DNA of 10,239 nucleotides. It comes from COMBO-56-21 sp041559015 (GTDB taxonomy: Archaea > Thermoplasmatota > Thermoplasmata > UBA10834). Location: positions 1 through 10,239 of the forward strand of contig JBFFED010000048.1 of NCBI GenBank assembly GCA_041559015.1, in the 5' to 3' direction. This document shows positions 1 to 5,949 of the stretch, piece after piece; the stretch's first letter is position 1, and each line of letters starts with the position of its first letter. The notes beneath the pieces were generated by a model, which was not told the origin of the DNA, did no database searches, and was given only the letters and a program-made list of their open reading frames with translations. The position numbers and the translations under genes were made by a program.

Positions 1-20
1 CACTGTCTTGAATTAAAATG

Positions 21-105
21 TGCGAGGGCCCGGATTTGAACCGGGGGACTCCTGCGAGAACAGATCTTGAGTCTGTCGCCTTTGACCTAGCTTGGCTACC
101 CTCGC
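21..105 (-). tRNA. tRNA-Leu (anticodon CAA)
   Basis: The minus strand folds as a complete 85-base type II tRNA. The acceptor stem pairs GCGAGGG (105-99) with CCCTCGC (28-22), followed by discriminator A at 21. The D arm is closed by GCC/GGC. The anticodon stem ACAGA/TCTGT encloses the loop CTCAAGA, with CAA at 69-67. A 14-base variable arm (59-46) precedes the T arm CCCGG-TTCAAAT-CCGGG. A long variable arm with anticodon CAA identifies tRNA-Leu, which reads UUG codons. No intron interrupts the anticodon loop and no 3' CCA is encoded, so CCA would be added after transcription. A short T run (TTTT on the minus strand, 17-14) follows the gene and could end transcription. Confidence 0.96.
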
Positions 106-135
106 CTCTGGACACTCGGTTACGGCACGAACCGG

Positions 136-143
136 CTATAAAC
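136..143 (-). promoter_or_regulatory. TATA box for tRNA-Leu
   Basis: On the minus strand this reads GTTTATAG, close to the archaeal TATA consensus. It is centred about 34 bases upstream of the tRNA 5' end, so transcription would start a few bases before the mature tRNA. It is the only clear TATA-like site close upstream of the gene. Confidence 0.6.
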
Positions 144-366
144 ATTCCTAGGCCGCATGGGGCGCGGTTCTGCCATGGCTGCGCTCAACGGCACACGACG
201 GGGTCCACTTCCACTGCACGCCTCGCCGCTGCTGGCCGGGGGAGGACTTGATATCTGTACCATCCCGCACAGTTACGTACCCGCAAGACGTAACCGAAAA
301 GCATTAAAGAGATGACGAGATATAAGAGGTCAAGCAGTGCGTGAGGACGCTCTGCCATCTCCAACA

Positions 367-492
367 TGGAGAGGCATTACCAACACACCTCGCCATTTCC
401 TCCAGAATTTCGAACCACCCACAACTTTTTCACAAAAGAGGTGTTCGTCATGCCTCTCCACCCAGCATTTTTCAAAACTGGGTGGAAGAGGT
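367..492. repeat. nested, mutually exclusive inverted repeats
   Basis: The sequence TGGAGAGGCAT at 367-377 returns as its reverse complement at 450-460. Beyond two isolated mismatches the match continues through AACAC, then a two-base gap and CCTC, making arms of about 23-25 bases with a ~46-base loop. The right arm also takes part in a second, stronger hairpin: CCACCCAG (459-466) pairs perfectly with CTGGGTGG (478-485), and CCTCT (453-457, followed by C at 458) pairs with AGAGG (487-491) across a one-base bulge. The two structures share CCTCTCCA and cannot form together. The element lies about 50 bases past the stop of the methionine aminopeptidase gene, so it could be a 3' processing or termination structure for that operon, a structured RNA, or a short mobile-element remnant. 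No target-site duplication was seen. Confidence 0.6.
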
Positions 493-543
493 GTCGGGAC
501 TGGAGGACGTAAAGGGCGCGGAGCCGGGAACCCCAGAATATTC

Positions 544-1437
544 TCAGGTGAGTATCGTACAGCCGTCCTTGGTCACCAGCACGGAGTGCTCCGCCTGGGC
601 TACCACTCCGTTGCCCACGTCCGTGAGCACTGGATAGCTCATGATCATCCCCAGACGATACATCTTCGTGACAAGGGGCTCTGGGGAAGGGTGGAGCGCC
701 TCGCACCACCTGCCGGCGAAAGGGAACGGACCGAACCTTCGCATCATCTTCGTGAAGAGATCCATGATCTCGGGCTGGGCCTTCCTTTCCCTCATGACCC
801 TGAATATGTTCCCCCTGCCCTTGCCGCCGACCTTTCCCGCGCCAGAGGTCGAGAAGGGCTCTATCGCAAGGACCATGCCCTCCTCGACGACCGCCTTGTC
901 CCTGGACTCGATGTTGGGTATGCTCAGGCCCGCGTGTAGGTTGTACCTCTCCATGCTGTGCCCCGTGAGGTTCTGGACCGGCCTGAAGCCCGCGGAGCGT
1001 ACGACCCTCGCCACGGTGGAGCCCATGGCCGCTATCGGGGTGCCCGGCCTGACCATCTCGACGCACATGGTAAGGGCGTCCTGGGCGCAGCGTATTAGAT
1101 CCGTGTGGTTCCTGGTGCCCACCTCGACCGTGGCCGCCGTGTCCCCAGGGTAGCCGTCGATGTGCGCGCCCACATCTATCTTGACCACATCCCCCTGCCG
1201 GAACCGCACATCGCTGTTCCCGCCCGGGGTGTAGTGCGCCGCGACCTCGTTGATCCCGATGTTGACAGGGAAGGCGCACTCCGCCCCCCGCTCTACGACC
1301 AGTGCCTCTATCGCGTTCACGAGCTCGAGGGCGCTCCCGCCTGCTTTGACATGAGATATCCCGAACTCCCTTGCCTCCCCGGCTACCCTGCCCGCCTGAG
1401 TGAGTTTCTTCAACACGTCCGGGCTAACGGAGGGCAT
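544..1437 (-). CDS. map: methionine aminopeptidase, type II
   Basis: This cytosolic metalloenzyme removes the initiator methionine from new proteins. The 297-residue product has the full creatinase-fold metal site: D88 (in KIDVG), D99 (GYPGDT), H160 (GHSMERY), E193 (AIEPFS) and E283 (AEHSVLV), plus catalytic-pocket H68 in AAHYTPG. The length and the insert between H160 and E283 fit archaeal/eukaryotic type II enzymes, and there is no N-terminal extension as in eukaryotic MetAP2. The ATG at 1437 lies within the end of the upstream Sua5-type gene, a 14-base overlap, and a GGAG sits ten bases before it. It is the last gene of a three-gene operon, so its translation is probably coupled to the gene before it. 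The family assignment is secure. Confidence 0.96.
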   Translation of the reverse strand: MPSVSPDVLKKLTQAGRVAGEAREFGISHVKAGGSALELVNAIEALVVERGAECAFPVNIGINEVAAHYTPGGNSDVRFRQGDVVKIDVGAHIDGYPGDTAATVEVGTRNHTDLIRCAQDALTMCVEMVRPGTPIAAMGSTVARVVRSAGFRPVQNLTGHSMERYNLHAGLSIPNIESRDKAVVEEGMVLAIEPFSTSGAGKVGGKGRGNIFRVMRERKAQPEIMDLFTKMMRRFGPFPFAGRWCEALHPSPEPLVTKMYRLGMIMSYPVLTDVGNGVVAQAEHSVLVTKDGCTILT

Positions 1438-2065
1438 TCTGTATCTGCTCCTGGGAGATAACGCCCTTCCGGATCAGCTCCACCGTGCCGTCGGAGACGT
1501 CCACGATCGTGGACGGCGCATGGTACTTGGTCCTGCCGCAGTCTATGCAGATCTGGAAGTGCCCCTTGAGGTCCTTGAGGGCCGATGTGGCCTCGACGGG
1601 GTCAGGATGTGAGTGCAGGTTGGCGCTGGTAGATGTCACCGGACCGAACCTGTCCATGAGCCTGATGGCCACCGGGTGGTCCGGTATCCTGATGCCCACG
1701 GTGTTCGAGCCGGATGTGAGTATGTCTGGGATGCTGGGCTTCTTGGTGAGCATTATCGTGAGTGGGCCTGGCATGAACTTCCGGATGAGCTTCCTCGCAG
1801 GGTCGTTCAGGACTGCCACGCTCTCCATCATCTTCTCGTTGCTCACGCCTATGGACAGGGGCATGTCGAAGGGGCGGTTCTTGGCCACGAAGACCTTCTT
1901 GACCGATGACTCGTTGAACGGGTCGGCCCCGATGCCGTAGAGCGTGTCCGTCGGGAAGATGACGAGCTCCCCGCTCTTCAGGGTGGCAACGACCTCGTCC
2001 ATCTCATTCTCCATCAGGTCGCATTTGTTACAGTTCTTCCTGACCGCGCACTTGATCACTTTCAT
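1424..2065 (-). CDS. sua5: L-threonylcarbamoyladenylate synthase (Sua5/YrdC/TsaC family)
   Basis: This enzyme makes threonylcarbamoyl-AMP from threonine, bicarbonate and ATP, the first step of t6A formation at position 37 of ANN-decoding tRNAs. The 213-residue product carries the YrdC signature: PTDTLYGIG (38-46), KNRP (62-65), PGPLT (99-103), GIRIPDH (124-130), TSTSAN (144-149) and STIVD (185-189). It is a single-domain TsaC-sized protein without the extra C-terminal Sua5 domain found in many archaeal members. The start at 2065 is favoured because its ATG overlaps the stop of the preceding hydrolase gene (TGATG), with GAGGG just upstream. This start leaves a leader of about 20 residues with three cysteines (C6, C12, C15) before the fold begins. 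Starts at residue 18 or 22 would remove the cysteines and cannot be fully excluded. Confidence 0.93.
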   Translation of the reverse strand: MKVIKCAVRKNCNKCDLMENEMDEVVATLKSGELVIFPTDTLYGIGADPFNESSVKKVFVAKNRPFDMPLSIGVSNEKMMESVAVLNDPARKLIRKFMPGPLTIMLTKKPSIPDILTSGSNTVGIRIPDHPVAIRLMDRFGPVTSTSANLHSHPDPVEATSALKDLKGHFQICIDCGRTKYHAPSTIVDVSDGTVELIRKGVISQEQIQNALR

Positions 2066-2712
2066 CAGTAGCCCTCTTCGATGTACTTTGCTGAGAGCCT
2101 CAGGTGCTGCTGGGCGTCTCCCTCAGCGTATGGCCCGTGGCCCGGATACATGTTCTTCGGTCGCATCTCCTGCAGCCTTCTGACGGATGATATGAGCTCC
2201 GCGAGGTCCCCACCTGGCAGGTCCCACCTGCCCACGCCGCCGTCGCAGAAGACGGTGTCGCCCACGACCGCGGAGGCCGACTTCGGCTCGAAGAGCACGA
2301 TGCCCCCCGGGGAGTGCCCTGGCGTGTGGACCACTTCCAGCTCCTCGCTCCCGAGCTTGAGCTTCTGCCCGGACCTGAGGGGCTCGAGGTCCACCATCGC
2401 CGCTCTCGTGCCGAACATGTCCGAGATCATCAGGCTCGTGTCCCCGGCCATGATCGGCCCCGCCTCGGCCTCGTGGAGGTATATCCTGCCTCCGGTGGCC
2501 TCCTGAATTCTCGCCGCGCCGCCCATGTGGTCGTAGTGGCAGTGTGTTAGGACTATCCTGCCGATCGTCCTCAGGGGCACGATCTTGGACATCTCCTCCA
2601 AGGTCGTGTCGGCGAACATCCCGGTGCCCGTGTCCACTACTATCGGGTCATCGCCCTCGAGCAGGTAGACGTTGCTGTCGTATCCTACCCCAGCGATGTA
2701 GTGGACTTTCAT
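2065..2712 (-). CDS. MBL-fold metallo-hydrolase (glyoxalase II-like)
   Basis: This is a metallo-beta-lactamase-fold hydrolase of unknown substrate. From the ATG at 2712 (215 residues) the binuclear metal site is complete: H57-x-H59-x-D61-H62 in the THCHYDHMGG motif, H133 in HTPGHSPGG, D152 in VGDT and H192 in YPGHGP. The compact size, the PGHSPG motif and the C-terminal PGHGP resemble glyoxalase II-like hydrolases, but that does not fix the substrate. A GTG at 2733 would add seven residues, but it lies only about nine bases from the TATA box at 2738-2746. The ATG at 2712 lies about 30 bases from it and suits a leaderless message. It is the first gene of the operon with the Sua5-type and methionine aminopeptidase genes; those partners suggest a housekeeping role but do not define it. 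Confidence 0.9.
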   Translation of the reverse strand: MKVHYIAGVGYDSNVYLLEGDDPIVVDTGTGMFADTTLEEMSKIVPLRTIGRIVLTHCHYDHMGGAARIQEATGGRIYLHEAEAGPIMAGDTSLMISDMFGTRAAMVDLEPLRSGQKLKLGSEELEVVHTPGHSPGGIVLFEPKSASAVVGDTVFCDGGVGRWDLPGGDLAELISSVRRLQEMRPKNMYPGHGPYAEGDAQQHLRLSAKYIEEGY

Positions 2713-2737
2713 CTCTGGAGAGGGGAATGCCACCGAC

Positions 2738-2746
2738 TTATAAAGA
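2738..2746 (-). promoter_or_regulatory. TATA box for the MBL-sua5-map operon
   Basis: The minus strand reads CTTTATAAG, a strong archaeal TATA match. It is centred 30 bases before the ATG at 2712, so transcription should begin at or within a few bases of that codon. The three genes downstream overlap one another and no other TATA-like site was noticed between them, so this is probably the promoter for the whole operon. Confidence 0.7.
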
Positions 2747-2774
2747 TTTGGCCTATGAACAATGCGTTTGTCAG

Positions 2775-2802
2775 GCGCGGCCAGATGTCTGGAACCCCGC
2801 GC
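2775..2802 (-). terminator. hairpin directly after the GTPase stop codon
   Basis: Read on the minus strand, GCGCGG (2802-2797) pairs with CCGCGC (2780-2775), and inside it CCAG/CTGG forms a second stem, with a four-base bulge between. The hairpin begins at the base after the GTPase stop codon. No T run follows, so it may be a stability or 3'-end processing structure rather than a full terminator. It separates the GTPase gene from the downstream operon promoter. Confidence 0.4.
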
Positions 2803-3618
2803 TCAGCCCTTGGCGAGTATGACCATCCTCTGCCGTTCCTCGAGGTTGACCCTCGCGACGCTCTTTGAGAGTGAGAGCTCCTCCGCCTTTGCGAGGCCGT
2901 CCAGGGCGTGGAGGATGGCGTCCTTCTTGGGCTTACGGATGTCGACCCCTGCGTCCTCGAACTGGTGTTGGACTATGAGCATGGCCTTCTCGAGGTCCCC
3001 GTACTGCGCGCAGAAGTCCTGGACTATGAAGTCCACGACCTCCGCGAGGGTCTGAGGGGGCTTCTCCTTGCCCTTGCCCTTGGTCGGGGTGATGTCCGTC
3101 ACGAGCTGTTCCCCTAGGGTGCTGAAGATGTCCTCGACGTTCTCGCCCGTCTTGGCGCTGCACATCATGACGTGGTACCCGAGCTTCTGGGCTATGGAGT
3201 CGAGGAGCATCACGCCCATCGAGTCCGGCTCCGCGAGGTCCATCTTGTTCCCGACTATGACCGTCGGGACCTTGCCGACGACCTGCTCCACCTCCTTGAT
3301 CCAGAAGTCGCTGAGGCTCTGTATCGTCTCCGGCCTGGAGAGGTCGCCCACGAGTATGACCCCCTGAGCGCCGCTCAGGCTCGCGGACCTGATCTTCGAG
3401 TACTCCTTCTGCCCCAGGATGTCCCAGATCATCATCCTGAGGTTGATGATCAGGTTCGGCTTCACGACCTGTATGTCCTTCCTGGAGACCTTCGTCCCGA
3501 TGGTCGCGATGTACTTATCGTCGAATTTGTTGACGACATAGCGTGCGATGAGCGAGGTCTTGCCGACCGCCCCGTCGCCCAGCAGTACGACCTTCTTGAG
3601 TATCTCCCGGAGCTCCAT
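2803..3618 (-). CDS. Ras/Rab-like small GTPase with C-terminal extension
   Basis: The first ~175 residues form a Ras-superfamily GTP-binding switch. All five G motifs are present: P-loop GDGAVGKT (14-21), switch I T39-I-G, DILGQ (66-70) with the catalytic Gln at 70, NKMD (124-127) and SAK (154-156). The TIGTK and WDILGQ wording is closest to Rab-like proteins. After a Lys/Pro-rich linker (about 179-189) comes a ~80-residue, probably helical, extension that is not part of the usual GTPase fold. There is no C-terminal CaaX or Cys-Cys prenylation motif and no membrane segment, so the protein is probably soluble and recruited by partners. The ATG at 3618 lies about 30 bases from a TATA-like site. 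A roadblock/longin-like membrane protein is encoded nearby at 4117-4701, a plausible partner. The GTPase call is firm; the role of the extension is unknown. Confidence 0.93.
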   Translation of the reverse strand: MELREILKKVVLLGDGAVGKTSLIARYVVNKFDDKYIATIGTKVSRKDIQVVKPNLIINLRMMIWDILGQKEYSKIRSASLSGAQGVILVGDLSRPETIQSLSDFWIKEVEQVVGKVPTVIVGNKMDLAEPDSMGVMLLDSIAQKLGYHVMMCSAKTGENVEDIFSTLGEQLVTDITPTKGKGKEKPPQTLAEVVDFIVQDFCAQYGDLEKAMLIVQHQFEDAGVDIRKPKKDAILHALDGLAKAEELSLSKSVARVNLEERQRMVILAKG

Positions 3619-3643
3619 CCAGCCGACGAATAGGCCATAGGCC

Positions 3644-3652
3644 GATTTAACC
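3644..3652 (-). promoter_or_regulatory. TATA box for the GTPase gene
   Basis: The minus strand reads GGTTAAATC, preceded by the purine-rich GAAAG that would suit a TFB recognition element. It is centred 30 bases before the ATG at 3618, again consistent with a leaderless or nearly leaderless message. Confidence 0.5.
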
Positions 3653-3709
3653 TTTCACTTGAACGGGCGGGAACGAGTGGCCCACGGTCTCCGCCAGAAG
3701 CGGCCAAGG

Positions 3710-3718
3710 TTCTTATCC
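3710..3718 (+). promoter_or_regulatory. possible TATA-like element for the zinc-ribbon membrane gene
   Basis: The sequence ttcttatcc is a weak TATA match about 34 bases before the preferred start at 3748. The same core (TTATCC) occurs on the minus strand before the roadblock-like gene. It shares a 129-base divergent spacer with the GTPase promoter. Confidence 0.3.
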
Positions 3719-3747
3719 ACATGAGCCAGTGCTGCGTGAGGATTCCG

Positions 3748-4050
3748 ATGAAGTGCGTCAAGTGTGGGGAGAACCTGCCGACGGTGGGTATCTGGACGAG
3801 ATTGGAGGTCACATGTCCCAGGTGTGGCGGACAGCACCCACCGACATGGTTCGTGTTCCTGTTCGCTGCACTGATGTCATTCTTCCTCCTGATCAGGCTG
3901 TGGACCTTCTTCGAACAGAGCGGACACGACCTGCTCAGTATCGTTTCCACGATATCCGGCGTCGTCCTCGTCGCACTCTTGTGGACATGGACTGCGGTGC
4001 TCTGGCGGAGGAGAAGGGCTGTCACGCCCAGGACTGAGAAGATCACCTGA
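3748..4050 (+). CDS. small membrane protein with N-terminal zinc ribbon
   Basis: I do not recognise a named family. From the ATG at 3748 the product has 100 residues. The N-terminus carries two paired cysteines, C3-x-x-C6 and C23-x-x-C26, spaced as a small zinc ribbon. Two hydrophobic segments follow, at about 32-48 and 59-82, and the tail is basic (RRRRR near 84-88) and probably cytoplasmic, which places the zinc ribbon in the cytoplasm too. An earlier in-frame ATG at 3721 lies only a few bases from the TATA-like site, so 3748 is preferred; GTGAGG just upstream may act as the ribosome-binding site. It diverges from the GTPase gene and converges with the roadblock-like gene, lying between the two. 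That position suggests, but does not prove, a link to GTPase signalling. Confidence 0.72.
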   Translation: MKCVKCGENLPTVGIWTRLEVTCPRCGGQHPPTWFVFLFAALMSFFLLIRLWTFFEQSGHDLLSIVSTISGVVLVALLWTWTAVLWRRRRAVTPRTEKIT

Positions 4051-4116
4051 ACCTGACAGGTCGACACCAGGACCGACCCGACAAGGGAGGCGCGGCAACC
4101 GCATCTGCTCTCACAT

Positions 4117-4701
4117 TCAGCGCCTGTACTTCCCCGACAAGAACTTCTTCATGATCGTGTCGACGTCCCCGAGTTCCTTCCTGTCGCCGCTCCAGACCTT
4201 GATGCGCTCCCCGAGCTGCGTCTCGATGTCATCCGTGGCGTTCCTGAGCTGGCTCCTGAGCCGCTCTGGCTTCTTGGTCGATATGATGGCTGCGATGACG
4301 ACGTTCTTGCCGTGGGATATCAGGATGTCATAGTGCTCGAATCTGATCTCGTTCAGCCTCCCCCCGGCCTCGTCGAAACTCTCCTTGATGAAGTTCTGGA
4401 CGGCCGTGAGCATCCCAGCCATGATGTCCGTGTCCTGGTCCGGTCGGAGGCGCCTCGTGTAGTGCTTCAGGAGCATGCCATCCGGAGTCATCAGGAAGAC
4501 CTCATCCACGATGGTTGGCGAGGACTGCCAGACCATGAACATGCCGAAGACGTTGATGGAGGTGAGGGCGGCGGCGACGCCCACGAAGAACAGCTTGGTG
4601 TTCGTGTCCTCGAAAGGTATCACGAAGGCGACCACTGCGAGCACTGCGAAAATGACGAGGGACATGACGATAAGCGTTTCAATCCTGATGTCCCGCTCCA
4701 T
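4117..4701 (-). CDS. membrane-anchored protein with possible roadblock/longin-like domain
   Basis: From the ATG at 4701 the product has 194 residues. Two membrane helices lie at about 9-29 and 36-57. A soluble domain follows from about 64, with a beta hairpin (EVFLMTPDGMLLKHY), a helix (MAGMLTAVQNFIKESF), and two further strands (LNEIRFEHYDILISHG and NVVIAAII) before C-terminal helices. This strand-strand-helix-strand-strand order resembles roadblock/longin-like domains, which bind Ras-like GTPases, so I tentatively place it there; the sequence alone does not settle the fold. Both termini should be cytoplasmic. A longer frame starting at 4797 would add 32 residues of low-complexity, non-hydrophobic sequence and is less likely. 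The gene diverges from sucC. A role as a membrane partner for the GTPase at 2803-3618 is inferred from fold resemblance and proximity. Confidence 0.75.
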   Translation of the reverse strand: MERDIRIETLIVMSLVIFAVLAVVAFVIPFEDTNTKLFFVGVAAALTSINVFGMFMVWQSSPTIVDEVFLMTPDGMLLKHYTRRLRPDQDTDIMAGMLTAVQNFIKESFDEAGGRLNEIRFEHYDILISHGKNVVIAAIISTKKPERLRSQLRNATDDIETQLGERIKVWSGDRKELGDVDTIMKKFLSGKYRR

Positions 4702-4725
4702 CGGACTGTATGATTGGATGGTGTT

Positions 4726-4735
4726 GGGATAATGG
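4726..4735 (-). promoter_or_regulatory. possible TATA-like element for the roadblock-like gene
   Basis: The minus strand reads CCATTATCCC, centred about 29 bases before the ATG at 4701. The TATA match is weak, but the spacing agrees with the leaderless layout of other genes here and supports the shorter start. Confidence 0.3.
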
Positions 4736-4794
4736 TTTCGATGAGAGCGAGAGTTCGCGGCGGGACACGATGGAAATCGTGTCTTTTGGGAACA

Positions 4795-4802
4795 CATAAA
4801 TA
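4795..4802 (+). promoter_or_regulatory. TATA box for sucCD
   Basis: The sequence cataaata is centred about 40 bases before the sucC ATG, predicting a transcript with a leader of roughly 10-15 bases. That leader contains GGCGATC (4827-4833), which resembles the archaeal ribosome-binding core GGTGATC, five bases before the ATG. Confidence 0.5.
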
Positions 4803-4838
4803 GGCTGATTCAGGGTACTCGGACAAGGCGATCAGGAG

Positions 4839-5948
4839 ATGAAACTGCTAGAGCACAAGGCCAAAGAGGTCCTCAGGAAGCACGGCGTGCCCGTGCCCGA
4901 CGGAACCGTGGTCTCGTCCCCAGACCAGGTCAAGACCATACCGGGGCCGGTCATGGTCAAGGCCCAGGTGCTGATAGGCGGCAGGGGCAAGGCGGGAGGC
5001 ATCAAGCCCGCGGACACGGTCGAGGAGGCAAGGAAGGCCGCGGCCGCGATCCTCGGGATGGACATCAGAGGGTACACGACCAGGGAGGTCCTCCTGGAGA
5101 GCAGGCTGGAGGTGGCGAAGGAACTCTACCTGAGCATCACCATCGACAGGAGCAGGAGGTGCCTCGTGTTCATGGCGTCCGCGAGCGGCGGGATGGACAT
5201 CGAGAGTGTCTCCGAGGACAGGATACTCATGCTCCCGATAGACCCGCTCAAGGGCTACGAGAAGTCCCTCGGCGGCAAGGTTGCATCGTTCGTGGGCCTC
5301 TCTGGGGACCAGGCGGCCCAGCTCGAGAGGATATGCAAGGCGCTGTACGAGCTCACGATCAAGGAGGACGCCGAGCTGGCAGAGATCAACCCGCTCGTCG
5401 TGACGAAGGACGGGAAGGTGGTGGCCGGGGACGGGAAGATGACCATCGACTCCGACGCGCTCTTCCGGCATGCGGAATACGAGTCGCTCCCGGACGACCT
5501 CACACCCCTCGAGGAGAAGGCGAAGAGGCTGGACATCGCGTTCGTGCAGCTGGACGGCAACATAGGAGTCATAGCGAACGGCGCCGGCCTGACCATGGCG
5601 ACCCTGGATAGCTTGAACATGTATGGTGGCAAGGCCGGGGTGTTCCTGGACCTCGGGGGCACGGACGACCCCGAGAAGGTCAAGGCGGCCATGACGTTGA
5701 TGAAGGAGGCGGGGCCCAAGGTGGTCCTGCTCAACATCTTCGGCGGCATCACGAAGTGCGATACCGTCGCGAAGGGAGTGCTCGAAGCCCTCGGGGGAGA
5801 GAGGCCTGGATTCCCGATCATCGCCAGAATCAAGGGAGTGAACGAGGAAGAGGGCAGGGCGCTCCTGAAGGACGCGGGCATGATACCCGCGTCCGGCCTG
5901 TCCGAGGCCGCGGAGCTCGCGTCCAAGGAATCGTTGAGGGGGTCCTGA
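4839..5948 (+). CDS. sucC: succinyl-CoA synthetase beta subunit
   Basis: This is the nucleotide-binding subunit of succinyl-CoA synthetase, which interconverts succinyl-CoA and succinate while making or using a nucleoside triphosphate. The 369-residue product has an N-terminal ATP-grasp domain with GGRGKAGGIK (47-56) as the nucleotide loop. The Mg-binding pair N184 (in AEINPL) and D198 (GDGK) has the same 14-residue spacing known from E. coli SucC. The C-terminal ligase domain carries GAGLTMATLD (248-257), DLGGTDDP (271-278) and NIFGGIT (299-305). It is slightly shorter than the ~388-residue bacterial enzyme but nothing essential appears missing. ATP versus GTP preference cannot be read from it. 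One base separates its stop from sucD, and a GAGGGGGT near its end can serve as the sucD ribosome-binding site. Confidence 0.97.
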   Translation: MKLLEHKAKEVLRKHGVPVPDGTVVSSPDQVKTIPGPVMVKAQVLIGGRGKAGGIKPADTVEEARKAAAAILGMDIRGYTTREVLLESRLEVAKELYLSITIDRSRRCLVFMASASGGMDIESVSEDRILMLPIDPLKGYEKSLGGKVASFVGLSGDQAAQLERICKALYELTIKEDAELAEINPLVVTKDGKVVAGDGKMTIDSDALFRHAEYESLPDDLTPLEEKAKRLDIAFVQLDGNIGVIANGAGLTMATLDSLNMYGGKAGVFLDLGGTDDPEKVKAAMTLMKEAGPKVVLLNIFGGITKCDTVAKGVLEALGGERPGFPIIARIKGVNEEEGRALLKDAGMIPASGLSEAAELASKESLRGS

Positions 5949-5949
5949 G

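Larger units (their letters stand above)
106..543. other. intergenic region without a supported gene
   Basis: This 438-base stretch lies between tRNA-Leu and the 3' end of the methionine aminopeptidase gene. It holds the tRNA TATA box, a second TATA-like site readable on either strand (agatataag, 319-327), and nested inverted repeats at 367-492. A 60-codon open frame on the minus strand (185-367) looks weakly hydrophobic, but no ribosome-binding site or recognisable domain supports it. The TATA-like site on the plus strand would place a transcription start near 350, just before the inverted repeats, so a small non-coding RNA is possible but unproven. Confidence 0.5.

Noticed and set aside
310..350. 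Possible box C/D small RNA (ATGACGA resembles box C)
   Set aside because: The box C match is imperfect and no CTGA box D lies at suitable distance.
185..367. 60-codon minus-strand frame with a hydrophobic middle
   Set aside because: No ribosome-binding site or family resemblance, a TATA-like site lies inside it, and its second half is typical of random GC-rich translation.
367..460. Short transposable element (MITE) bounded by the inverted repeat
   Set aside because: Arms are imperfect, no target-site duplication flanks them and no second copy exists in the window. It is kept only as a repeat.
377..1279. 300-codon open frame on the minus strand overlapping map
   Set aside because: It is a frame shadow of the conserved methionine aminopeptidase gene and its sequence is low-complexity, rich in Arg, Gly and His.
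2713..2733. GTG at 2733 as start of the MBL hydrolase
   Set aside because: It lies too close to the TATA box for the codon to be transcribed, and the ATG at 2712 has the right spacing.
4702..4797. 32-residue N-terminal extension of the roadblock-like protein
   Set aside because: The extension is polar and unstructured, and the TATA-like site at 4726-4735 would fall inside it.
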